A stretch of DNA of 64,000 nucleotides from Deinococcus aquatilis DSM 23025 (GCF_000378445.1 NZ_KB899714.1:22792-86791), one strand, 5' to 3'. Counted from the stretch's first letter, positions 48,793 through 58,002 are shown. The notes: a model not told the origin generated them from the sequence alone. Numbers and translations are program-made.

Positions 48793-50847
48793 TTGTCCCT
48801 ACTCACTTCTCTTCCGCCGACAACTCCGTCTCTGCCCTTCAGTGAGGCAGCCCTGAAGACCATCCTCACCAATGCCCTCCGCCAGCCTGGTGAGGTGCAC
48901 GTGATCGTTGCCCCACCTGGAGTGGGCAAGAGCCGCACAACTCGGGAAACAATTGCAGCGTGGACGACATCCGGACACCTGCGCCACATCTTGTGGGCCA
49001 CACAGAGCATCAACGGTGCAGACAGCTTGGGGCAAGAGGCTCATGATGACTTCAAGGCACGGGGGCAGACCGTCGACATCATCTACGCTCAAGATCATCC
49101 ATCGCTTAGCCCGGCATCCTACAAGGGGCAGTTTGAGTGGCCCACAACGCCCGCCGTGAAGGTCATCAGCCATGCTCGACTGAAACAGATGTTCGGCCCC
49201 GGTACACACCTTGCCAAGAGGTTGGCCGCCGCTGATCTGCTCGTGATTGATGAAGATCCCTTCGGAGGGCTGCTCCTGAGCTCACCCACTAAAGAGACGA
49301 GCGTCAGGATCAAGGTGCTTGCTGCCAGCGGTGACCCCGTCAGTGTCGCCTTGGCCCAAGTGGCCTACGACGCTGAGGTGACCTCGACCCCTCAAGCCTT
49401 TCACAGCCTGAAAACTCGCAAGTACAGGGAAGTCAAGACCCGAGCTGCCGGGCACACCCTCCACGGTTCAGCCTTCTGGGCAGCCTTCCATACCACGCAC
49501 CCAGGACCCGTGGACACTCTGCGCTTCAAGGAAGCCCTGCAAGATGCAGGCATCCGGTCCAATGAAGCCTCCTCGATCAGCCAAGCGTTCGCCCACGATG
49601 CTGGCTTGGCGCATCTCACCCCAATGAACCCACCACACCGCTTCGGTCTTGATTGGTCAGGAGCCACGCTGACGAAGGGTGCTCGCCTGCGCTTTGACTT
49701 GATCGTGCCTATGACTCTGGATCTTCCGGTGGTGATCCTCGATGGTTACGCCGACCAGGTGTACTACCAAGCCCTGTTCCCCGGACGCCCCGTCCATCTT
49801 CATACCTTCGATTCAGGCACACTCTTAGAGGTGGCGTGCGCTCCCATGCTGATGTTGGACGACAACCGCGAGGGTCAGGCGGTGCAGATCGAACACCGCA
49901 CACAGATCGCTGAAGAGATCGCGACGCGTTGTGCAGAGGCGAACCGAGCCACCCCCAGAAGCGGCACCCTCATTCTGACCAGCCTCAAATTGGCCTCGCC
50001 TGACAGCGACTGGACGGGGTTTCTGAAGACAGCTTTGACCCACCATCACCTCACGCTTGAGCTTGATGCGGCAACAGGTCACTGGCATGCTGGCCGAGGC
50101 AGCAACGCGCACACCGGCTCCAATGTCTACGCCCTGCACCAGCCCCGCTTCAATCGGCGACAACGGGACTACACGATGACAGCCCTGTTTCCTCAAGACG
50201 ACGAACTCCGTACCCAGTTTTCAGCCCATCTGCTGGCGGCCGAGACGCTTCAGATGCTGCACCGAGGTCGCCAGACGGTGACGCGCGGCGTCAAACCCAG
50301 TGTGGTGTTGGCCATGAGTAAAGAAGATGCTCGGTGTTTGTTTGGCTCCTTTCTCCCACGGGTGAAGCTATCCGATTATCAGCCAACTCAGATCTTCACC
50401 CGCAGCAGCAGCAAGGCCCGCTGGCGCGCCGCCATGAGCCTGCTGGTCGATGAACTCTCCAGCCTCTTTCCGAACGGTCTGCCCCGCAAGCTGTTGGAGG
50501 GCTTGCCCCTCCACTCAGGAACAAGCAATACCAAAGCCGACGTTGAGGCCCAACTTCACCGTCTGGCGGTCACCCGCCCACCAGACAGCCCGTTGCGCCT
50601 AGCGCTGCTGACCCCCAACGAGTGGCAGTACGGCAGCGTCGTCCACACGCCAGCCAGCACAGGGGATGGCTCACGGATGGAACGGGAGTTGATGGAGACT
50701 CTAGGGTACCAACAGGTAAAAGTAATGGGACAGGGCAAAGGTGGGCAGACGATCTACGTGCGGGATCCCCTCAAGAAGGAGCAGGCGCAGGCAGAATTCA
50801 AAGTCTGGCTCAGCACGGGCAGCTTGCCTGGCAGCAGCATCGTGTAG
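48793..50847 (+). CDS. SF2-like ATPase/helicase of the element
   Basis: A 684-residue protein. Walker A is IVAPPGVGKSRTTRE (about 38-52); Walker B is DLLVIDEDPFG (about 149), an unusual DEDP. A motif Ia-like WATQSINGADS, a VKVISHARL segment, LDGYADQVYYQALFPG and an arginine-finger-like HRGRQTVTRG (about 495) fit a superfamily 2 helicase core. The C-terminal ~180 residues, ending ELMETLGYQQVKVMG, look like a winged-helix module. Start: TTG 48793 with GGAG six bases upstream. It does not match a common family by eye; replication or defence of the element is possible. Confidence 0.75.
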   Translation: MSLLTSLPPTTPSLPFSEAALKTILTNALRQPGEVHVIVAPPGVGKSRTTRETIAAWTTSGHLRHILWATQSINGADSLGQEAHDDFKARGQTVDIIYAQDHPSLSPASYKGQFEWPTTPAVKVISHARLKQMFGPGTHLAKRLAAADLLVIDEDPFGGLLLSSPTKETSVRIKVLAASGDPVSVALAQVAYDAEVTSTPQAFHSLKTRKYREVKTRAAGHTLHGSAFWAAFHTTHPGPVDTLRFKEALQDAGIRSNEASSISQAFAHDAGLAHLTPMNPPHRFGLDWSGATLTKGARLRFDLIVPMTLDLPVVILDGYADQVYYQALFPGRPVHLHTFDSGTLLEVACAPMLMLDDNREGQAVQIEHRTQIAEEIATRCAEANRATPRSGTLILTSLKLASPDSDWTGFLKTALTHHHLTLELDAATGHWHAGRGSNAHTGSNVYALHQPRFNRRQRDYTMTALFPQDDELRTQFSAHLLAAETLQMLHRGRQTVTRGVKPSVVLAMSKEDARCLFGSFLPRVKLSDYQPTQIFTRSSSKARWRAAMSLLVDELSSLFPNGLPRKLLEGLPLHSGTSNTKADVEAQLHRLAVTRPPDSPLRLALLTPNEWQYGSVVHTPASTGDGSRMERELMETLGYQQVKVMGQGKGGQTIYVRDPLKKEQAQAEFKVWLSTGSLPGSSIV

Positions 50848-50897
50848 CAGCGGGGCCAACGAAGAATGAATCCCCACTGGCCCAAGCTGTAGCTACG

Positions 50898-51188
50898 CTA
50901 CCTGCCTTTCAGGCCGAGCCAGTCGTCAAGCTCTTCAGTGGTGGTCAACAACTCAGGATCACACTGATCCAGATCCGCCAGCAAATCGACAAGGTGCTCA
51001 CCCTTGGAGGTTTCTTTTTCTTCATCAGTGAGCGCCTCGGCACGTGGTTGCCAGAGATCAAGCAAACGCTGCTTTTCTGTTTCAAGCGCTGTGAGCGTGC
51101 GCTGCGCTTCCGCCAACGCAGCGGCATGGGCACGGGCAAGGCGGCGGAACTCGTTTAACTCGGTGTCTTTAATGGTTTGGACAGGCAT
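50898..51188 (-). CDS. Small coiled-coil protein in element
   Basis: A 96-residue acidic protein, with a long helix/coiled coil from about residue 10 to 60 (LNEFRRLARAHAAALAEAQRTLTALE) and an acidic C-terminus (ELLTTTEELDDWLGLKGR). AAGGAG lies close before the ATG (4-base gap). It is convergent with the helicase gene, whose stop is 51 bases away. No function is recognised. Confidence 0.7.
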   Translation of the reverse strand: MPVQTIKDTELNEFRRLARAHAAALAEAQRTLTALETEKQRLLDLWQPRAEALTDEEKETSKGEHLVDLLADLDQCDPELLTTTEELDDWLGLKGR

Positions 51189-51446
51189 CTTGCTCCTTTG
51201 GGATGACCCTCTTGGGCCGGGTGAGGCGGCACACTTGCCGTGAGGCAGCGCACCGAATGAAAAGATGGGCTTAGCAAGCCCTTATGCCCCCTTTGAAGGG
51301 TGCCGAAGCGACATCCAGCCACAGAGACCGACTTTCTTGACTCTAGTGAAAGAGGACACGGAGCATGCCAGACGTAAGGACAAGCAATCTGTACGAAACT
51401 TTGTTCAAACTTGGACGAGCAAAGCTGAGAGTAGGAGCGAGCAACC

Positions 51447-52001
51447 TCACGCTGCCAACAAACTCTCCGATGGAGCAAACACTTCCCACGCTTCGCGCGC
51501 CCCTATGTGGTTCACGCCCTCCCGAATGCGGACGGATGCAGGCAGATTGGCGCTGCCCAGTAGGTAGATGATGGGTGAGCGGCCATCAGCGAACTGGCAC
51601 ACCAGGGCCACGACCTCGCAGTCGCGCTCGTAGTCTTTCTCGTAAGCGTAGCGGCCCAGAAAGCTGCTACGCATTACAGGGAGCCGGAAGTGCCAGGTAC
51701 CGTTGCGGCCCTGCAAGGTGGCTTTCGCGTCGACCCGCTTCCCCTCAATCCAGAGGTCGTACTTGTCGTCGTCACGTGCGCGCCACACGACACTGAGGCC
51801 GCGGGCGGTGGCCGATGCGGCCACTTGTTGCTCACCCAAGCGCCCCCGGCGGGCCGTCTTGCAGTGGGTGGCGAGGCCCAGCTTGCGGCGCACGCGCTTG
51901 ACCGTGGAGATGGAGACCTGGGCGCGTTGAGCGATGTCAGCGTCTAGCAGACCGTCGGCATGGGCGGCTTGAATGGCACGGGTTTGGGCAGCGGTGATCA
52001 T
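51447..52001 (-). CDS. HTH plus PD-(D/E)XK nuclease-like protein
   Basis: A 184-residue protein. Residues 1-42 form a helix-turn-helix (ARAIQAAHADGLLDADIAQR-type, with AQVSISTVKRVRRKLGL). Residues ~55-165 look like a PD-(D/E)XK fold: RGRLGEQQVAASATARG helix, then DKYDLWIEGKRVDAKAT (D...DxK) and later strands VVALVCQFADGRSPIIYLL. The combination recalls phage-encoded group I-associated or restriction-like endonucleases, but cleavage is only predicted. AGGAGG six bases before the ATG gives a strong start. The next gene downstream is convergent or unknown. Confidence 0.75.
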   Translation of the reverse strand: MITAAQTRAIQAAHADGLLDADIAQRAQVSISTVKRVRRKLGLATHCKTARRGRLGEQQVAASATARGLSVVWRARDDDKYDLWIEGKRVDAKATLQGRNGTWHFRLPVMRSSFLGRYAYEKDYERDCEVVALVCQFADGRSPIIYLLGSANLPASVRIREGVNHIGAREAWEVFAPSESLLAA

Positions 52002-52102
52002 AGAGTTCCTCCTGCAACAACAAAAGCGGCACCCTGGTGGGGGTGCCTGAGTGGCGATGGACGGGTTGTTACCTACTCTTCAGGATGGCATGACCACCAG
52101 GC

Positions 52103-52576
52103 TCAAACCAGGATGCGCACGGCATCGTCGTCCAGTAACCGGAGGAAGAGCAGAGGCTGGTGCCGGGCTGCCAGGTCTGTCCAAGCCAGCAGATCGGCCA
52201 ACACTTCGCGGTCGGGACGCTGAAAGCGTTTGAACGAGATCAGGGCGCGGCTCAAATCGGACGTGTCCAGCATCTCGCCGTCCTGAGCCGCAGGCAACAC
52301 GGTGATGATGTAGTTCACTCCAGCTTGTCGGGCCGCCAACACGGCGGAGGGCAGGCTCTCGGCGGGCAAGCCGTAGGCTCCCAACCGTACAGGGGCGAAC
52401 ATCGCTGCGGTGAGGTGGCGAGGAGTGAACGGGCCAGGTGGGTCTTCGACCCGGAAGACCACGGCGGACGTCCCCCGGGTGGCCAGATGGTGGGCGAGCA
52501 GAAGGGCGAGGTCAGTGGCGGGCGCGTTGAAGACCAGGGAAAGGAGGGGCATCACTGCTGTGCTCTCCGGACTCAC
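52103..52576 (-). CDS. Hypothetical protein coupled to the integrase
   Basis: A 157-residue protein starting with GTG 52576, overlapping the integrase stop (GTGA). It starts with a ParA/Rossmann-like strand-loop-helix (LLSLVFNAPATDLALLLAHHLATRGTSAVVFRVEDP) but without a P-loop Lys, so it cannot be called an ATPase. The remainder is Leu-rich and helical. Cotranslation with the integrase suggests a role in excision, copy control or partition; this is inference. Confidence 0.65.
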   Translation of the reverse strand: MSPESTAVMPLLSLVFNAPATDLALLLAHHLATRGTSAVVFRVEDPPGPFTPRHLTAAMFAPVRLGAYGLPAESLPSAVLAARQAGVNYIITVLPAAQDGEMLDTSDLSRALISFKRFQRPDREVLADLLAWTDLAARHQPLLFLRLLDDDAVRILV

Positions 52577-53469
52577 AGCCGGTCTCCGGGAGAAAAGCGC
52601 AGGTGAGCGGCTTTGAGATCCTCGTCGAGGAAGTTCACGTAGCGGCGCGTCATCTCCAGCGTGGCGTGACCGAGGATCTGCTGGAGGGTGAAGACGTCTC
52701 CCCCGTTCCGCAGGAACTCGACGGCAAAGCCGCGCCGGAACGCGTGCGGGGCGGCCGCCGCTCTGGGCAGTTCGGCCTGACGCGCCAAAGACGCCAGCCG
52801 AATGCCGACTCCACTGCGGGTCAAGGGTTCACCCCGGTGACTGAGCAGTAGGGCGTCCACATGCGGCGATCGGGGTCGCCGTTCCCGGCGCTGATAGGCG
52901 CTCCAAGCGTTCAAAGTGCGGGTGCCGACGGGAACGGTGCGGTCCTTGTCACCCTTGCCGCCCCGCACCCGGATCAACCCCTGAGCGGGTTCGAGATCTC
53001 CGGTGGTGACGTGGATCAGCTCAGACACGCGCAGGCCGGTGTCGAACAGCAGCATCAGCATGGCCGCGTCACGCAGGGGCTGGTCGGACGCCTTGGCGGT
53101 GGTGAGCAGGCGCTGGGTGTGGTCGTGCGTGACGGTCGGGAGCCGCTGGCGAGGCAGGGGCGGCAGAGCCAAGCGTTGGGCCGGGTTCACACCGATCAGC
53201 TCCTCGCGGTGGCTCCAGTTGAGCAGCGCTTTAACGGCCCGGACGTGGGCATGCTGGCCGCCGGGCTTGAGACCTTCCTCGCCCAGCCACATCACGAAGC
53301 TGCGGAGGTGGGTGATGCTGAGGCCCGGCACTTCTTGAGGCAGGCCCTCGCGCTCGAGGTACTTGGCCAACTTCTGCCGCGTGACCGAGTAAAAGCTGAG
53401 GGTAGCCGCCGAGCGCCGCTGCACCCTCAGGTGGTAGAAGAACTGCTCCCAAAGTTGATCCATCGTCAT
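52573..53469 (-). CDS. Tyrosine recombinase/integrase (XerC/D-like)
   Basis: A 298-residue integrase next to the right att site. The N-terminal SAM-like core-binding domain (about 10-95) precedes the catalytic domain with Arg in DTGLRVSELIHV, HxxR in PHAFRRGFAVEF, His in ILGHATLEMTRRY and the nucleophile Tyr within TRRYVNF. All catalytic residues are present. The ATG at 53469 has AAGGAG nine bases upstream; an internal ATG at 53463 is possible. Responsible for insertion into tRNA-Ile by position. Confidence 0.93.
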   Translation of the reverse strand: MTMDQLWEQFFYHLRVQRRSAATLSFYSVTRQKLAKYLEREGLPQEVPGLSITHLRSFVMWLGEEGLKPGGQHAHVRAVKALLNWSHREELIGVNPAQRLALPPLPRQRLPTVTHDHTQRLLTTAKASDQPLRDAAMLMLLFDTGLRVSELIHVTTGDLEPAQGLIRVRGGKGDKDRTVPVGTRTLNAWSAYQRRERRPRSPHVDALLLSHRGEPLTRSGVGIRLASLARQAELPRAAAAPHAFRRGFAVEFLRNGGDVFTLQQILGHATLEMTRRYVNFLDEDLKAAHLRFSPGDRL

Positions 53470-53566
53470 AGGGAAAGGCTCCTTTGACGAGGAATTCAGC
53501 CGGGTTGGAGAGCGCACGATCACTGCTGCTTAGACCGAGTTCAAGATTTCGGTAGGCAACAAAAAA

Positions 53567-53583
53567 CCCCGTCCTAGACGGGG
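53567..53583 (-). terminator. Terminator directly after the complete tRNA-Ile
   Basis: Perfect 7-bp stem CCCCGTC/GACGGGG with a 3-base loop (53567-53583), followed on the minus strand by six T (53566-53561). It lies inside the element, so the element supplies the tRNA with a terminator after insertion. Confidence 0.75.
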
Positions 53584-53587
53584 AATC

Positions 53588-53671
<84 letters not shown>

Positions 53672-53733
53672 GCACCAATATTGATATTGATCAGCATTCT
53701 CATGCTGTTCCCCCGTTCTGGCGGGCGGGGATC

Positions 53734-53762
53734 AATGTATCAGGGGCGGGGCAGAGTGTCAA
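53734..53762 (-). promoter_or_regulatory. tRNA-Ile promoter
   Basis: Minus strand TTGACA (53762-53757), 17-base spacer, TACATT (53739-53734). The start would be about 55 bases before the tRNA, with a small AGCAT/ATGCT hairpin in the leader. Confidence 0.7.
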
Positions 53763-53782
53763 CGGGCAGGGCGGTCCCGTAC

Positions 53783-54889
53783 TCAGGGCGGAGTGATCAG
53801 GCCATAAGTTTCCAGCGCATAACGGTCTGTCATTCCGGCCACGAAGTCGCACACAGCGCGGGGCAACCCCTCAGCTTCGGCACGGGCGCGAACAGTGGGG
53901 GGCAGCATAGACGGGCGGGCCAGAAACGCCTGAAACATCGTTTCCAGCACCCGAGTCGCCTGCTCGACCTGCATCTCGACCCGCCAGTGTCGGTACAGAT
54001 TTTCGCGAAGAAAGGTGGCCGTACCCCGCAGCAGCTCCCGCATAGGGGGGCTATAGGTGATCAGGCCCACCGGATGTTGGCGGACTGCCTGCGCCGTCGC
54101 CACTCCGCTGGCCGCGATTGCCGCGTCGCTGGTCTGGGTGAGATCGGAAATCAACCAGCCGAGCAGGTCGCGGTGCAGGGTGCGGCGGTCTCGTTCGGTC
54201 AGGTTGGGGGCAGAGGTGGGCACGCGGGCCAGGAGTTCGTTCCAGAGAGGCAATTCGGCCAGTTGCGCGGGCGTGATCAGGCCACTTCTGAGGCCATCGT
54301 CCAGATCATGCGCGGTGTACGCCAGCGCATCGGCGGCGTCTACGAGTTGAGCTTCCAGGCTGGGGCGTTCCAGCCCGGCGCGGTCATGCTTGTTCAGGCC
54401 GTCCAGCGTTTCATGGGTCAGATTCAGGCCGGGGAACTCGGCGTATCGGTCTTCCAGCAGGGTCACGATCCGGCGGGCCTGCGCGTTGTGGTCAAAACCG
54501 CCGTGTTCGGTCATCAGGCTGTTCAGCACGCGCTCTCCGGCATGTCCGAAAGGTGGATGGCCCAGATCGTGCGCCAGCGCCAGCGTTTCGGCCAGGGTTT
54601 CGTTGAGGCCCAGCGACACCGCCACCGAGCGGGCCACCTGTCCCACTTCCAACGTGTGCGTCAGGCGGGTGCGGTAATGGTCGCCCTGCGCGTTCAGGAA
54701 CACCTGCGTTTTGGCTTCCAAGCGCCTGAAAGCGGTGGTGTGCAGCACACGGTCCCGGTCTTTCTGGAAGGCGGTCCGGGTGCTGCTCTCGGCTTCCGGG
54801 TAGGCCCGTCCCCGCGAATCGGCGCTGAAGGTCGCGTAGGGCGCGAGGGTGGCCGCCTCACGCGCCTGAAGTTGCTGGCGGGTCAACAT
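53783..54889 (-). CDS. dgt: Deoxyguanosinetriphosphate triphosphohydrolase-like HD protein
   Basis: A 368-residue dNTPase that releases triphosphate from dGTP or other dNTPs. HD motifs are HYRTRLTHTLEVGQV (about 62) and LALAHDLGHPPFGHAGE (about 100-113), and DLDDGLRSG follows. N-terminal MLTRQQLQAREAATLAPYA fits the type 2 Dgt family. ATG 54889 is preferred; the longer frame would cover the divergent Nudix start. It may control dNTP pools with thyX, tmk and the Nudix enzymes in this window. Confidence 0.92.
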   Translation of the reverse strand: MLTRQQLQAREAATLAPYATFSADSRGRAYPEAESSTRTAFQKDRDRVLHTTAFRRLEAKTQVFLNAQGDHYRTRLTHTLEVGQVARSVAVSLGLNETLAETLALAHDLGHPPFGHAGERVLNSLMTEHGGFDHNAQARRIVTLLEDRYAEFPGLNLTHETLDGLNKHDRAGLERPSLEAQLVDAADALAYTAHDLDDGLRSGLITPAQLAELPLWNELLARVPTSAPNLTERDRRTLHRDLLGWLISDLTQTSDAAIAASGVATAQAVRQHPVGLITYSPPMRELLRGTATFLRENLYRHWRVEMQVEQATRVLETMFQAFLARPSMLPPTVRARAEAEGLPRAVCDFVAGMTDRYALETYGLITPP

Positions 54890-54988
54890 GGGGCGATTCT
54901 GGCAGATAGCACGGTAACAAAGGCCAAAACGCCAAGAAACCGTAACCCTGCCTGCTTCCCCGGTCTGCCGCTCTGCCAGAATGCGGCC

Positions 54989-55522
54989 ATGAGCGACTCG
55001 CAGCAGGGCAGCACACAGGTCATCTACGACGGGCGGATTTTGCGCCTGGAACTGCAGGAGGGCAAGTGGGAAGTGATCCGGCACAAGGACGCCGTGTCCG
55101 TTCTGGCCCTAAACGATGCGGGCGAAATGCTGCTGGTGCGCCAGCTTCGGCGGGCGGTAAACGCGTATACCGTGGAAGCCCCGGCGGGCCTGATCGATGA
55201 GGGCGAAACCCCGGAGCAGGCCGCCCGCCGGGAACTGCAGGAAGAAGCGGGCCTCGATGCCGATGTGACGCTGCTGACCCGTTTTTATTCCAGCCCCGGC
55301 TTTTGCGACGAGCATCTGTATGTATTTATTGCCCGCAACCTCCGTGACTCCCGCCTGCCGATGGACGACGACGAGGAGATAGAGGTGCTCTGGATGCAGC
55401 CCCAAGCAGTGCTGGACGGCCTGCGCGACGGCACTCTGGTGGGCAGCGCGGCCACGATCACGGCGGCCCTGTTTGGCGTGCAGGCTCTGGCGGGCGCTGC
55501 ACTGGCGGACACCGCTCAATGA
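54989..55522 (+). CDS. ADP-ribose pyrophosphatase-type Nudix hydrolase
   Basis: A 177-residue Nudix enzyme. The perfect box GX5EX7REUXEEXGU begins at GLIDEGETPEQAARRELQEE (about 68-90), and VRQLRRAVNAYTVEAPAG precedes it as in ADP-ribose pyrophosphatases. FYSSPGFCDEHLYVF (about 105) matches that family. CAGAAT lies six bases before the ATG. It shares a 4-base ATGA overlap with ribF, so they are cotranslated. ADP-ribose or FAD-like substrates would suit the ribF neighbourhood. Confidence 0.92.
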   Translation: MSDSQQGSTQVIYDGRILRLELQEGKWEVIRHKDAVSVLALNDAGEMLLVRQLRRAVNAYTVEAPAGLIDEGETPEQAARRELQEEAGLDADVTLLTRFYSSPGFCDEHLYVFIARNLRDSRLPMDDDEEIEVLWMQPQAVLDGLRDGTLVGSAATITAALFGVQALAGAALADTAQ

Positions 55523-56415
55523 AAACCTTCATCTCTCCCGGCCAGCGTCCCGATACCGAAACGGTGGTTGCCATCGGCAGCTTCGACGGCATTCACCTGG
55601 GGCATCAGGCCCTGATCGCCCAACTGAAGGCCAAAGCGCGGGAACACCGCGTGCCGTGCGTGGTCTATACCTTCGACCCACCCACCCGCGTGCTGACCCA
55701 GGGCGTGGAATTTCTCTCGACCTTGCCCGAGAAGCTGGAACTGTTGGCCCGCTACGGGGTAGACGAAACGGTGGCTGTACCCTTTACCGCAGAGTTCGCC
55801 GCCCGACCCAAGGAGGCCTTTCTGGACGATCTGCGGCTGCTGCGGCCCCGCACAGTGGTCGTGGGCGAAGATTTCCATTTCGGACGTGGACGGATGGGCA
55901 GCGCGGCAGACCTGACCGAAGTGACCCCGGAAGTGGTGGTCGTGCCGATTCACGGGCTGGGCGGCGAAGATATTAAAAGTACCCGAATCCGTGAATACCT
56001 AAAAACGGGCGATGTAGACGGCGCACGCCGACTGCTGGGCCGCCATTACGACGCGCAGGGCGTGGTCGTCCACGGCGATCAGTTGGGCCGTACCATCGGC
56101 TGGCCCACGGCCAATATCAGCGTTCCAGACGGCAAAGCCCTGCCGATGGGTGTGTTCGCCGTGGTCGCCATCGGAGATCATGGGCGCTGGCACGGCATGG
56201 CGAATGTGGGATTTCGGCCCACCGTGAACGGCAAAACCCGCCGCTTCGAGGTGCATCTCTTTGATTACGAGGGCGACCTGTACGGTCAGGAACTACATAT
56301 CAAGTTCTTCGCCCACCTGCGCGGTGAACAAAAATTCAGCGGTCTGGACGCCCTCAAAGCCCAGTTGCAGCAGGACGCGGCAGATGCGCGGGCAGCGTTG
56401 GTGGGAGTGAAGTAG
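55519..56415 (+). CDS. ribF: Bifunctional riboflavin kinase/FAD synthetase
   Basis: Makes FMN and then FAD from riboflavin. The 298-residue protein has the FMN adenylyltransferase half with GSFDGIHLGHQALI (about 21-34) and GEDFHFGRGRMG (about 117), and the kinase half with IGWPTANISVPDGKALPMGVFAV (about 188-211). The length matches. It starts on ATG 55519 overlapping the Nudix stop. A strong terminator follows. Confidence 0.96.
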   Translation: MKTFISPGQRPDTETVVAIGSFDGIHLGHQALIAQLKAKAREHRVPCVVYTFDPPTRVLTQGVEFLSTLPEKLELLARYGVDETVAVPFTAEFAARPKEAFLDDLRLLRPRTVVVGEDFHFGRGRMGSAADLTEVTPEVVVVPIHGLGGEDIKSTRIREYLKTGDVDGARRLLGRHYDAQGVVVHGDQLGRTIGWPTANISVPDGKALPMGVFAVVAIGDHGRWHGMANVGFRPTVNGKTRRFEVHLFDYEGDLYGQELHIKFFAHLRGEQKFSGLDALKAQLQQDAADARAALVGVK

Positions 56416-56450
56416 AGGCTGAAAGTCTTCGGACACATGCCGCAGAAAGC

Positions 56451-56495
56451 AAAAGCAGGGGCCGAAGCGTTGAACTTCGGCCCCACACTGCTTTT
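56451..56495 (+). terminator. Terminator after ribF
   Basis: Nested stems AAAAGCAG/CTGCTTTT and GGGGCCGAAG/CTTCGGCCCC (56458-56467, 56475-56484) with T-run; also usable from the opposite strand. Confidence 0.8.
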
Positions 56496-56531
56496 GTAGC
56501 CCAAAACCTCTGGGGATTTACCTCACCCAGA

Positions 56532-57098
56532 TCAAAGCAGGATGCCCAAGACGATAGCGCCAACGATCCAGTAGGCCAGCCCCGAGAGCACCAGGGTGAC
56601 AGCGGCCTGGGTCTGGTCACGCAGGTTCATGCTGGACTGCACGGCCAGGAAGCCGAAGAACACCATCGCCACGGAAATAACGAGGCCCGCGATCCAGCCC
56701 AGAATAGGAATAATGCCGATCAGGGTTCCGACAATGCTGAGCGGAACGAAAAACAGGGCGAAGGTGTAGGCCACCTCGGAAGGCGTGCCCGTGCCCTTGA
56801 ACAGGTGCTTGCCGATGAGATAGACAGCTGCGACAAAGATGGCGAACTGAACAGGAATGGCAATCAGGCGGCTGAAAAACTGACCGAACAGGTTCAGGTC
56901 GTGTAGGGGCGCGAAGATTCCGGCAATCAGACCGGAGACCAGCGCGGCCAGTACCACATAGATGGCCGCCTGCGCCATGCCGCCACGCCGTTCGTACAGC
57001 TCGAACGTGCTGGGGCTGGGCCGCGTCAGGACAGCCATGCTCTGAGGGATCATTTGCGCGACGGTATCTGTGGGGGCCGATGGTGCAGGTTGACTCAT
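56532..57098 (-). CDS. Yip1-domain membrane protein
   Basis: A 188-residue integral membrane protein of the Yip1/DUF1282 type. After a ~35-residue Pro/Ser-rich N-terminus there are five hydrophobic helices (about 45-65, 75-98, 110-130, 135-155, 165-187). [17 protein letters not shown] marks the start of the domain. The role in bacteria is unknown. TACTGT (57104-57109) ends five bases before the ATG. Confidence 0.85.
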   Translation of the reverse strand: MSQPAPSAPTDTVAQMIPQSMAVLTRPSPSTFELYERRGGMAQAAIYVVLAALVSGLIAGIFAPLHDLNLFGQFFSRLIAIPVQFAIFVAAVYLIGKHLFKGTGTPSEVAYTFALFFVPLSIVGTLIGIIPILGWIAGLVISVAMVFFGFLAVQSSMNLRDQTQAAVTLVLSGLAYWIVGAIVLGILL

Positions 57099-57321
57099 GC
57101 CACACAGTACGCTGAGGATGTCAAAGAAGTTTCAGAGTAGGTTCTGAGAGAGTCAATATTTGCATTGGATGAAGCTGGCCGGGGTTGCGAAGAGGAACGG
57201 TAAGAAAAGAAACCGTGATTTATAAAAAGTAAAACGCCAGACCGGAAGACCGCCGCTCGTGACCTCCAGATGGGCCTGTAGAGAAATAGGGACTCGCCCG
57301 CACTCCAAACTGCTCAGGCAC

Positions 57322-57996
57322 TCATGGCTCATGGCCTGGAACAGTTGACCCCAGTGAGCACATTCCCGCGTACAGGGCCGTCAGAGCCTCTTGCAGAGCA
57401 GGCCCGAACTCCACGCACAGCGGCGCGAGTTCAGGGGCTTGCAGGGCGGCCCGGACGGCGGGGGCAGGGTCGGACATGGGGTAGAGGCCCGCCACCAACG
57501 CCTGTGTGTAGGTAAGCAGTTGCAGGCTCGTACCGGGCGGCAGACCGCGCAACGCGGTTTCCAGAAGGGGTGCAAGCGGCTGCAATTGCTCCAGCAACCA
57601 GACTTTATGGGCATGAGCGCGTTCCTGGCTGATGTTGCGCTCCAGCAGACCGGCCAGATGCGGAATCAGGCGCGTGAGGGCAGCGTGTTCGGCCAGCAGG
57701 GTACAGATCAAGGCCGCGAGGCTGGCCGGAGTATGTCTGCCGCCCAGACGCACATGCCGCGTCAGGTCCCTGAGCCACGCGCCCACCAGCTCCTCGTACA
57801 GGGCCAGAAACAGCGTTTCTTTGGTGGGAAAATAGCCGTAGAGCGCGGGCTTGGTCAGGCCGACGCGCCCCGCGACCGCCTGCAACGTCACGTCTTCGTA
57901 GCGGTGGGTCTGCCACAGCATCAGGGTCTGGTGCAGGATATCGGCCCGCCGCGCTTCTTTGGCGCTGTCAGACCGGGCACGAGAGAGAGTAAACAC
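57322..57996 (-). CDS. TetR-family regulator
   Basis: A 224-residue repressor. The N-terminal HTH is typical: RRADILHQTLMLW, then VTLQAVAGRVGLTKPALYGYFPTKETLF (about 37-64). The C-terminal ligand domain is Leu-rich and unassigned. The GTG start lies six bases after TTTAAT of a consensus promoter. It is divergent from an SDR gene 130 bases away, whose promoter carries an inverted repeat, so repression of the SDR is likely. Confidence 0.92.
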   Translation of the reverse strand: MFTLSRARSDSAKEARRADILHQTLMLWQTHRYEDVTLQAVAGRVGLTKPALYGYFPTKETLFLALYEELVGAWLRDLTRHVRLGGRHTPASLAALICTLLAEHAALTRLIPHLAGLLERNISQERAHAHKVWLLEQLQPLAPLLETALRGLPPGTSLQLLTYTQALVAGLYPMSDPAPAVRAALQAPELAPLCVEFGPALQEALTALYAGMCSLGSTVPGHEP

Positions 57997-58002
57997 AGGT
58001 TA

